A stretch of 16,194 bases of DNA from positions 1 through 16,194 of the forward strand of contig JADGCM010000026.1 of assembly GCA_015228995.1 (NCBI GenBank), read 5' to 3'. This DNA is from Magnetococcales bacterium. GTDB taxonomy: Bacteria > Pseudomonadota > Magnetococcia > Magnetococcales > JADGCH01. Shown here piece after piece: positions 7,268 through 12,752 of the stretch (position 1 is the first letter of the stretch; each line of letters opens with the position of its first letter). The position numbers were made by a program, and so were the translations under genes. Under the pieces are notes generated by a model. The model saw nothing but the letters and a program-made list of their open reading frames with translations, searched no databases and was not told where the DNA came from.

Positions 7268-8063
7268 TCGTCCCATCGGTATTTTCGACTCTGGGGTAGG
7301 TGGTCTAACGGTTTTACAGGCACTGATCCGTCAGTTTCCGCATGAGAGTTTTATCTATTTGGGGGATACCGCACGGGTTCCTTACGGTTCCAAATCGGCC
7401 CGCACGGTTGAACGTTATACCATCCAGGTGGCCCAGGCCCTACTGGACCGCCACGTTAAGTTGTTGGTGGTGGCTTGTAATACCGCTTCGGCATTGGGTC
7501 TGACAGCGCTGCGGCGTTATTGTCCGACGCCTGCTATGGGTGTGATTGAGCCAGGTTGTCGTTTAGCGGCGACCGTGAGTCGCAATCGGTGCATTGGTGT
7601 CATCGGTACCCGTTCGACCATTGCCAGCCAAGCCTATCCACAAACATTGGCTACTATCGATGGTGGGATTGCGGTGCATTCGTGGGCGTGTCCTCTGCTG
7701 GTGCCGTTGGTGGAGGAGGGGTGGTATCGCCACCCCGCCACCCGTTTGGTGGTCGAGGAGTCGTTGCGGGAAGTGCCAGCCTCTGGCATCGACACCTTGA
7801 TTTTAGGCTGTACCCATTACCCATTGCTGCGTCAGGTCATTCAGGAGGTGGTTGGTCCTGAGGTGCAACTGGTGGATTCTGCCTCAGCGGTGGCGCGGAC
7901 GCTGGTTGGGCTGCCGGCCAACCTTCTGTTTCCGGCCGCAGTGGGACAATCGCAACAGATTACCTTTTTGGTAACGGATGTTGCCGACCGCTTTCGTGAG
8001 GTGGCTCACCACTTTTTGCAGGACCAAACAGCGGTAGAGCAGGTCGAGGTGATTGACCTATAG
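7242..8063 (+). CDS. murI: Glutamate racemase
   Basis: MurI (273 residues, normal length) turns L-glutamate into D-glutamate for peptidoglycan, without a cofactor, in the cytoplasm. The sequence shows IGIFDSGVGGLTVL at the N-terminus (Asp16, Ser17), the first catalytic cysteine in VVACNTAS (Cys79) and the second in LGCTHYPLL (Cys190), with VPYGSKS in between. All the expected active-site motifs are present. The ATG at 7242 is supported by AGAGGA at 7225-7230. The gene starts inside the end of the thioredoxin/HEAT gene and is followed after 8 bases by the DciA-family gene, so these three are probably one operon. Confidence 0.97.
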   Translation: MTALARHDNRPIGIFDSGVGGLTVLQALIRQFPHESFIYLGDTARVPYGSKSARTVERYTIQVAQALLDRHVKLLVVACNTASALGLTALRRYCPTPAMGVIEPGCRLAATVSRNRCIGVIGTRSTIASQAYPQTLATIDGGIAVHSWACPLLVPLVEEGWYRHPATRLVVEESLREVPASGIDTLILGCTHYPLLRQVIQEVVGPEVQLVDSASAVARTLVGLPANLLFPAAVGQSQQITFLVTDVADRFREVAHHFLQDQTAVEQVEVIDL

Positions 8064-8071
8064 ACAACACC

Positions 8072-8581
8072 ATGCAGCCAGTTGGCGACATCATCCGCTC
8101 CGTCGCTGGTAAACTGTTGGAGCATCCCAATAGTCGTGCCCAAGGGTTGTTACGCTATTGGCGCCATATCTTTGGTGACCAGATTGCCAACCACACCGAA
8201 CCGGTACGTCTGACCAATGGCGTGCTGGTGATTCGGGTCGATCTCTCCACCTGGATGACACAACTCACCTTCCTAAAACCAGAGATACTCGGCAAGGTGC
8301 AGCAGCTGCTACCCCAGGGTAGTGTCCGTGATATTCGGTTGCAACAGGGGACGTTGCGCGGTCAAGGCCGGTCAGCCCATTACGCCCCGTACCAGCCCAA
8401 TCGCTTGCCACCGCCATCTCCAGAAGAGCGGATCAAGGCCGAGCAAGCCTGCGCTGTGGTCCAGGACGAGGAGCTGCGCCAGACTTTATATCGCCTGTTG
8501 ATCACCCATCAGGTTTATCAGCGCCTTTTCCTCCCCTCACCCCCCGACCCCCTCTCCCACAAGGGGAGAGGGGGAGCATGA
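8072..8581 (+). CDS. dciA: DciA-family protein (DUF721), replicative helicase loader type
   Basis: The N-terminal part of this 169-residue protein fits the DUF721/DciA family: LLRYWRHIFGDQIANHTEPVRL, then GVLVIRVDLSTWMTQLTFLKPEIL, then VRDIRL. DciA proteins bind DnaB and help load it at the origin in the many bacteria that lack DnaC; that role here rests on family membership. The middle (about residues 105-150) is less conserved, with a Pro-rich linker and a helical EERIKAEQACAVV segment. The last 16 residues (154-169) and most of the stop codon are encoded by a palindromic repeat copy, giving PSPPDPLSHKGRG, which is not family sequence. The original C-terminus may therefore have been replaced or extended. 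It follows murI by 8 bases and faces a gene on the other strand. Confidence 0.8.
   Translation: MQPVGDIIRSVAGKLLEHPNSRAQGLLRYWRHIFGDQIANHTEPVRLTNGVLVIRVDLSTWMTQLTFLKPEILGKVQQLLPQGSVRDIRLQQGTLRGQGRSAHYAPYQPNRLPPPSPEERIKAEQACAVVQDEELRQTLYRLLITHQVYQRLFLPSPPDPLSHKGRGGA
8531..8580 (-). repeat. Palindromic repeat, copy 3, inside the 3' end of dciA
   Basis: Its reverse complement matches copy 2 (outer arm, 11-bp stem, loop and CATG flank) with a single difference, C in place of T in the GGTTGG stretch. The stem lies at 8548-8558 and 8564-8574. It is read through as the last 16 codons of dciA, and its CATG end supplies the first two bases of the TGA stop at 8579-8581. Confidence 0.9.
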
Positions 8582-8595
8582 AGCAGCCTTCTTCA

Positions 8596-8630
8596 CCCTC
8601 TCCCCTTGTGGGAGAGGGCAGGGTGAGGGG
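8596..8630 (+). repeat. Palindromic repeat, copy 4, between convergent genes
   Basis: A shorter stem, CCCTCTCCC (8596-8604) with GGGAGAGGG (8610-8618), is followed by the outer arm GGGTGAGGGG (8621-8630). It is inverted relative to copy 3. Together they give a 23-bp perfect inverted repeat (8550-8572 with 8596-8618) plus a 10-bp outer one (8533-8542 with 8621-8630). Lying between the dciA and reductase stop codons, the pair may stop transcription in both directions, although no T-run is present. Confidence 0.85.
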
Positions 8631-8641
8631 TATGAAATGGT

Positions 8642-9517
8642 CTAAACCCGTCTTAATAGCCAATCACAGGCTCGGTGGGGCAATAGGCGCTTCAGAACCG
8701 CGAACAGATGCGTCGGCATCGTAATCGGATAACGTATGCGGGGACGGTGGCTTTCTAGTGCTTGAATGACCCGCTGCAGCACCGCTTCTGGCGGTAGCGT
8801 AAAGGGATGCGGCGGTGCTTGGGGATCGCAAAGGCGGGTTGCCATGGTCTCATAATCGCCACGATGCGGGCTGTGCAGCGGATCGATAAACCGTCGGAAG
8901 GCACGGCAGGAATTGTCACGAATGTTGCTGGTGATGGGGCCTGGTTCGATCAATACCACATCAACGCCACTGCCACGCAGTTCCAAACGGAGGGTATCGG
9001 TTAATCCCTCCAGAGCAAATTTACTGGCCACATAAGCGCCGCGATATTTCAGGGCCATGAAGCCCAGAATCGAGCTGTTCTGGATAATACGGCCATATTG
9101 TTGCGCCCGCATGGTCGGCAACAGTTGGCAGGTCAGCTCGTGAGTGCCGAACAGATTGGTCTCAAACTGTGCTTGCAACGCCGCACGCGGCAGATCCTCC
9201 ACCGCTCCTGGTTGGGCGTAAGCACCGTTGTTAAATAGGGCATACAGCTGCCCGCCTGTACGTTCCAGAACGGTAGCCACCGCCTGATGAATAGACTGGG
9301 AATCGGTCAAGTCAAGCGGCAAAGACTCCAGCCCCAGCTGAGCCAGCTCAGTCACCGATTCCGGCCGGCGGGCGCTCGCAAAGACGCGCCAACCCCGCTG
9401 TTGCAGACCGATGGCCACAGCACGACCAATCCCCGATGAACAGCCGGTGATCAGGATGGTGCGCGGGCGGTTATTCCAATCGGTAATTGGGCGACTCCTT
9501 GGTAATACTGACGTCAT
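8642..9517 (-). CDS. Short-chain dehydrogenase/reductase, YbbO-like
   Basis: A classical SDR (291 residues from the ATG at 9517) that should use NAD(P)H to reduce or oxidise a carbonyl or alcohol substrate. Visible motifs are TGCSSGIG (24-31), SARR at 48-51, which suggests NADP(H), NNGA (96-99), Ser148/Ser149, and YVASK with Tyr162 and Lys166. Order and spacing, and the ending IRYPITMPTHLFAVLKRLLP, resemble E. coli YbbO, an NADP-dependent aldehyde reductase; the true substrate is unknown. The frame stays open to 9628, but that part overlaps guaB and is not family sequence. The ATG at 9517 overlaps guaB by 47 bases and lacks a good ribosome site. A strong AAGGAG (9495-9500) instead sits 7 bases before an in-frame ATT codon (9485-9487). 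Translation is probably coupled to guaB. Confidence 0.88.
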   Translation of the reverse strand: MTSVLPRSRPITDWNNRPRTILITGCSSGIGRAVAIGLQQRGWRVFASARRPESVTELAQLGLESLPLDLTDSQSIHQAVATVLERTGGQLYALFNNGAYAQPGAVEDLPRAALQAQFETNLFGTHELTCQLLPTMRAQQYGRIIQNSSILGFMALKYRGAYVASKFALEGLTDTLRLELRGSGVDVVLIEPGPITSNIRDNSCRAFRRFIDPLHSPHRGDYETMATRLCDPQAPPHPFTLPPEAVLQRVIQALESHRPRIRYPITMPTHLFAVLKRLLPHRACDWLLRRV

Positions 9518-10934
9518 GGACGTGTGACTCTTTGAGACCAGCCGAGGTGATCTGGATAAATTGCGGCTTGCTGCGTAACGCCGGAATATCGGCACAGCCG
9601 GTATAACCCATCGCTGCTCGCAAACCACCGATTAATTGATGGATGATGCCATGCAACGGCCCTTTGTAAGGAACCCGACCTTCTACCCCTTCCGGTACCA
9701 GCTTTTGTGGTTCGGCTACCTCATCTTGGAAGTAACGGTCTTTCGAGCCTCTGGTCATGGCACCGATTGAGCCCATGCCGCGATAGGTTTTGTAACTACG
9801 TCCTTGATAGATAAACACATCCCCCGGGGCTTCATCGGTACCGGCAAACATCGAACCCAGCATGACGCTGGAAGCACCGGCGGCAATGGCCTTAGCGACA
9901 TCACCAGAAAATTTAATTCCACCATCGGCGATAACGGGAATGCCAGCGCTATCGGCCGCAGCCGCACAGTCGGCAACGGCGGTCATTTGCGGTACCCCAA
10001 CCCCAGCGACGATGCGCGTGGTGCAGATAGACCCAGGGCCAATCCCCACTTTAATGGCATCGACGCCGGCGTCAATCAATGCTTTCGCCGCTTCGCCAGT
10101 GGCAATATTACCAGCAATCAACTGCACATCAGGATGTTGTTGTCGCAGCCAACGCACCATCTGTATCACACCAGCTGAGTGACCATGAGCGGTATCAACA
10201 ACAATGACATCGACCCCAGCCTCGATCAGTGCATGGCTACGTTTATGACTCTCTCGATCAACCCCCACCGCAGCACCGACCCGTAACCGACCGGTGTCAT
10301 CTTTACAGGCATGGGGAAAGGCCTGACTTTTTTCAATATCTTTGACTGTAATGAGACCAACACAGCGAAAAGCGCCATCGACGACCAATAATTTCTCAAT
10401 ACGGTGCTGGTGGAGCAATCGCTTGGCTTCGTCCATGATCACCCCTTCGCGTACGGTCACCAATTTTTCTTTGGGGGTCATCAGCTCGCGCACCGGCTGG
10501 ACTGGGTCGTTGGCAAAGCGGACGTCACGGTTGGTTAAAATGCCCACCAAGTGGCCATTGGTTTCGGTGACTGGAATACCAGAAATACCATGCTCGTGCA
10601 TGATGTGCATGGCATCGGCCAGGGTGGCATCGGGACCAATGGTCCAGGGGTTGACCACCAAACCAGCGACAAAGCGCTTGACCAGACGCACCTGATGGGC
10701 CTGTTCGCGTGCCGACATGTTTTTATGGATGATACCGATCCCACCTTCCTGTGCCATGGCAATAGCAGCCCGGTATTCGGTCACTGTATCCATAGCCGCC
10801 GCCACCAGCGGGATATTGAGACGGATGGTGCGGGTGAGATGGGTGGTAATATCAACATCTTTTGGTAGTACATCAGACCAAGCTGGCAATAACAGCACAT
10901 CGTCGAAGGTAATGCCTTGTTTAATGATTTTCAA
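9471..10934 (-). CDS. guaB: IMP dehydrogenase
   Basis: GuaB (487 residues, normal length) oxidises IMP to XMP with NAD, the committed step to GMP. The sequence has FDDVLLLPAWSDVLP at the N-terminus, two CBS domains between about residues 95 and 205 (ending VGLITVKDIEKS), the catalytic loop GIGPGSICTTR with Cys304, GMGSIGAM, and the flap GSKDRYFQ with Arg400-Tyr401. CBS pairs in this family sense adenine and guanine nucleotides. The start codon is TTG (10932-10934), backed by AGGAG at 10942-10946 with 7 bases between; no ATG fits. It lies 46 bases after brnA and is followed by the reductase gene rather than guaA, which is absent here. It may share the upstream transcript, or have its own promoter in or after brnTA; none is obvious. 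Confidence 0.98.
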   Translation of the reverse strand: MKIIKQGITFDDVLLLPAWSDVLPKDVDITTHLTRTIRLNIPLVAAAMDTVTEYRAAIAMAQEGGIGIIHKNMSAREQAHQVRLVKRFVAGLVVNPWTIGPDATLADAMHIMHEHGISGIPVTETNGHLVGILTNRDVRFANDPVQPVRELMTPKEKLVTVREGVIMDEAKRLLHQHRIEKLLVVDGAFRCVGLITVKDIEKSQAFPHACKDDTGRLRVGAAVGVDRESHKRSHALIEAGVDVIVVDTAHGHSAGVIQMVRWLRQQHPDVQLIAGNIATGEAAKALIDAGVDAIKVGIGPGSICTTRIVAGVGVPQMTAVADCAAAADSAGIPVIADGGIKFSGDVAKAIAAGASSVMLGSMFAGTDEAPGDVFIYQGRSYKTYRGMGSIGAMTRGSKDRYFQDEVAEPQKLVPEGVEGRVPYKGPLHGIIHQLIGGLRAAMGYTGCADIPALRSKPQFIQITSAGLKESHVHDVSITKESPNYRLE

Positions 10935-10941
10935 TGAGCCT

Positions 10942-10946
10942 CTCCT
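10942..10946 (-). promoter_or_regulatory. Ribosome binding site fixing the TTG start of guaB
   Basis: AGGAG on the minus strand lies 7 bases before the TTG at 10934. It is the main support for a TTG start, since no ATG occurs nearby in frame. Confidence 0.7.
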
Positions 10947-10980
10947 GTTGATTGCCCCGTGCTACTGCACCATCCGCTTT

Positions 10981-11238
10981 TTAACCACCAACATGCTGCA
11001 ACTGTAACTCTTCCCTTAGTACTCGGCGCAATGTTGACTCTATCGGCTCATTGGATCGATGGAGATATTCTTGAACAGCTTGATGAATTGTCTCTTGAAT
11101 ACCGTGGCCTGCTAAACTAGATTTGTTTTCCAGTTCTGAGAATAACCCATCGTCCATATAAATAGTAAGTCTAGTTTTGCCTTGTGGCAGAATAACAGGA
11201 CCTCTCTTAGCTCCGGTAAAATCATACTCATCCTTCAT
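10981..11238 (-). CDS. brnA: BrnA-type antitoxin
   Basis: This 85-residue protein begins MKDEYDFTGAKRGPV, the usual opening of BrnA antitoxins, followed by KTRLTIYMDD (21-30) and a helical region to about residue 62 that fits a ribbon-helix-helix DNA-binding domain. BrnA proteins bind and neutralise the BrnT toxin and usually repress their own promoter with it. The ATG overlaps the end of brnT by 11 bases and has AGGAG at 11246-11250, 7 bases upstream. The tail after about residue 62 (EPIESTLRRVLREELQLQ) is charged and probably helical. The local DNA is AT-richer than the genes on either side, which suits an acquired module. Confidence 0.85.
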   Translation of the reverse strand: MKDEYDFTGAKRGPVILPQGKTRLTIYMDDGLFSELENKSSLAGHGIQETIHQAVQEYLHRSNEPIESTLRRVLREELQLQHVGG

Positions 11239-11494
11239 AATATTTCTCCTGCTCCTTCTTAGTGGCTTTTCTCGCAGAAATTAATCGAATCTCATTTTCA
11301 CGATACGTCCATACGACCACTAAAGTCCGTCCCAACACATCTAGTCCAATGGTTACAAATCGTTGCTCACCAACGACGTCATCATCTTCTCGCGTTAAAG
11401 ACACAAAATCATTCAAGACGCTCAGTGCTGTCGAAAAATGAATCCCATGTTTGTTAAAGTTAATCCTCTCCTTTTCAGTATCCCATGTATTCAT
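11228..11494 (-). CDS. brnT: BrnT-family toxin (DUF497)
   Basis: This 88-residue protein fits BrnT: WDTEKERINFNKHGIHF at the N-terminus, FVSLTREDDD, GEQRFVTIGLDVLGR, LVVVWTYRENEIRLISARKAT and a closing EQEKYYE. BrnT toxins have a RelE-like fold and are ribonucleases that slow translation. The length is normal and I see no frameshift, so the pair is probably functional. The ATG (11492-11494) directly follows the TAA of rlmE, giving TAAATG, and no Shine-Dalgarno sequence is visible, so translation may depend on ribosomes ending rlmE. Toxin-before-antitoxin order is normal for brnTA. No separate promoter was recognised; one could lie inside the end of rlmE. Confidence 0.9.
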   Translation of the reverse strand: MNTWDTEKERINFNKHGIHFSTALSVLNDFVSLTREDDDVVGEQRFVTIGLDVLGRTLVVVWTYRENEIRLISARKATKKEQEKYYEG

Positions 11495-12175
11495 TTACGT
11501 GGAAGGCCCAATTTGGATACCGTTAGACTCTCGGAACTGAATACCAACCAAATAATGTTCAGCACTGCGATCACGGCTGGCATCTGGTTTGACCAGCTTA
11601 ATTTGCCGAAACAGCTGCCGCGCCTGTTGCAGCAGCGCCTGACTATCGGATCCCTGAAACAGCTTGACTACCAGACTGCCGCCGGGGCGCACCAAGGTTG
11701 GGGTTAATGCCAGCAAGTCTTCGACCAATTGCGCCGTGCGGGCTTGATCAGCGGCGCGGATGCCGGAGAGGTTTGGTGCCATATCTGACAGCAGCACATC
11801 GACACCCTTGTAGCCACGCTGGTTGAGATGGGTATGGATCCAAGCCAAAGTGCTCTCTTGCAGAAAATCACCCTGCAAGATGGTAGCACCGCTGATAGGA
11901 GCGATAGGGAGCAGATCAACCGCCAACAGCAGACCAGAGGGACCGATCAACTGGGCCGCCACTTGGCTCCAGCCCCCTGGGGCGGCACCTAAGTCGAGCA
12001 CGGCCATGCCGGCGCGCAGCAGCGGCTGTACGACCCCATTGCGGTCTGAGACACTACGCTGCAAGTCCAATAATTTGTAGGCCGCCCGCGAACGATAGCC
12101 ATCTCGCTGTGCAGCCCGCACGTACGGATCAGCAGCATGCTCACGCAACCACTGTGGGCTTGACGAACGACCCAT
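11495..12175 (-). CDS. rlmE: 23S rRNA 2'-O-ribose methyltransferase RlmE
   Basis: RlmE (FtsJ/RrmJ) uses S-adenosylmethionine to methylate U2552 in the 23S rRNA A-loop, a late step in 50S assembly. The 226-residue sequence has the SAM motif LDLGAAPGGWSQ (60-71), the Asp motif LLSDMAPNLSG (Asp131) and the full K-D-K-E set: Lys34 in AAYKLLD, Asp131, Lys171 in VVKLFQG and Glu206 in RSAEHYLVG. E. coli RlmE has about 209 residues. The excess is mostly at the C-terminus, where about ten residues (FRESNGIQIGPST) follow the last conserved strand, up to the TAA that abuts brnT. The ATG (12173-12175) overlaps the greA stop as TGATG, so the two are translationally coupled. Confidence 0.96.
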   Translation of the reverse strand: MGRSSSPQWLREHAADPYVRAAQRDGYRSRAAYKLLDLQRSVSDRNGVVQPLLRAGMAVLDLGAAPGGWSQVAAQLIGPSGLLLAVDLLPIAPISGATILQGDFLQESTLAWIHTHLNQRGYKGVDVLLSDMAPNLSGIRAADQARTAQLVEDLLALTPTLVRPGGSLVVKLFQGSDSQALLQQARQLFRQIKLVKPDASRDRSAEHYLVGIQFRESNGIQIGPST

Positions 12176-12651
12176 CAGAAGTGGATGCTGAGTATTTCGT
12201 ATTGACGCTTACCAGCCGGAGCCATCACGGTCACAGAATCTCCCACCTCTTTACCGATGAGGGCACGAGCGAGTGGGCTAGTATAGGAAATTTTACCGAT
12301 ATCGAGGTTGGCTTCGTCGACACCAACGATATGATAGGCGGTCTTCTCCTCACTATCTTCGTCCAGCAGAGAGACATGGGCCCCGAACACCACCTTGTCG
12401 GCACGTAAACGACTGGTATCGACAATTTCAGCATTGGCCAACTTGGCTTCTATCTCTTGTATCCGTCCCTCGTTAAACGATTGCTGCTCCTTAGCGGCGG
12501 CATATTCGGCATTTTCCGACAGGTCGCCGTGGGCCCGTGCTTCGGAAATTTGCTCGATAATGCGCGGGCGTTCCACCATGCGGCGCTGCTTTAGTTCAGC
12601 ACGCAGTAGCTCCGCTCCTTCCAACGTCATGGGAACTTTTTGCGATACCAT
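12175..12651 (-). CDS. greA: Transcription elongation factor GreA
   Basis: GreA rescues stalled RNA polymerase by making it cleave the back-tracked transcript. The sequence has the N-terminal coiled coil with the acidic tip EARAHGDLSENAEYAAAKEQQ, EGRIQEIEAKLANAEI, and the C-terminal globular domain ending GDSVTVMAPAGKRQYEILSI. I choose the ATG at 12651, giving 158 residues, the same length as E. coli GreA. AAGGA (12660-12664) lies 8 bases upstream of it, whereas the alternative ATG three codons earlier (12660) overlaps that site. It follows carB by 101 bases with a palindromic repeat in the gap, and its stop overlaps the rlmE start. Confidence 0.97.
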   Translation of the reverse strand: MVSQKVPMTLEGAELLRAELKQRRMVERPRIIEQISEARAHGDLSENAEYAAAKEQQSFNEGRIQEIEAKLANAEIVDTSRLRADKVVFGAHVSLLDEDSEEKTAYHIVGVDEANLDIGKISYTSPLARALIGKEVGDSVTVMAPAGKRQYEILSIHF

Positions 12652-12659
12652 ATTACTCA

Positions 12660-12664
12660 TCCTT
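12660..12664 (-). promoter_or_regulatory. Ribosome binding site deciding the greA start
   Basis: AAGGA on the minus strand is 8 bases before the ATG at 12651 and overlaps the upstream ATG at 12660, so it favours the shorter 158-residue form. Confidence 0.7.
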
Positions 12665-12700
12665 GCTTGTTTTCACTCCTAAGCCTTCGACTGTTCTTTA

Positions 12701-12743
12701 CTCCCCCTCTCCCCTTGTGGGAGAGGGGGTTGGGGGGGAGAAG
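12701..12743 (+). repeat. Palindromic repeat, copy 5, between carB and greA
   Basis: The full 11-bp stem lies at 12703-12713 and 12719-12729 with the same CTTGT loop. The outer arm is shortened: GGTTGGGGGGGAGAAGAC compared with copy 2, as if part of TGAGGGG was lost. Copies 2 and 5 share the GAGAAGAC flank. It sits inside a likely operon and is read as RNA if carB and greA are co-transcribed. No T-run follows on either strand, so read-through is plausible. Confidence 0.88.
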
Positions 12744-12752
12744 ACAAATTTC

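Noticed and set aside
9518..9628. Longer N-terminus for the short-chain reductase
   Set aside because: The extra 37 codons lie within guaB, are rich in Arg and Ser, and do not resemble the start of SDR proteins.
12652..12660. Start of greA three codons upstream (ATG at 12660)
   Set aside because: Its ribosome site would touch the start codon. The ATG at 12651 has correct spacing and gives the usual 158-residue length.
12701..12743. Intrinsic terminator between carB and greA
   Set aside because: The stem is strong but no T-run follows on the transcribed strand, and the same unit lies in places unsuited to termination, such as the gyrA leader.
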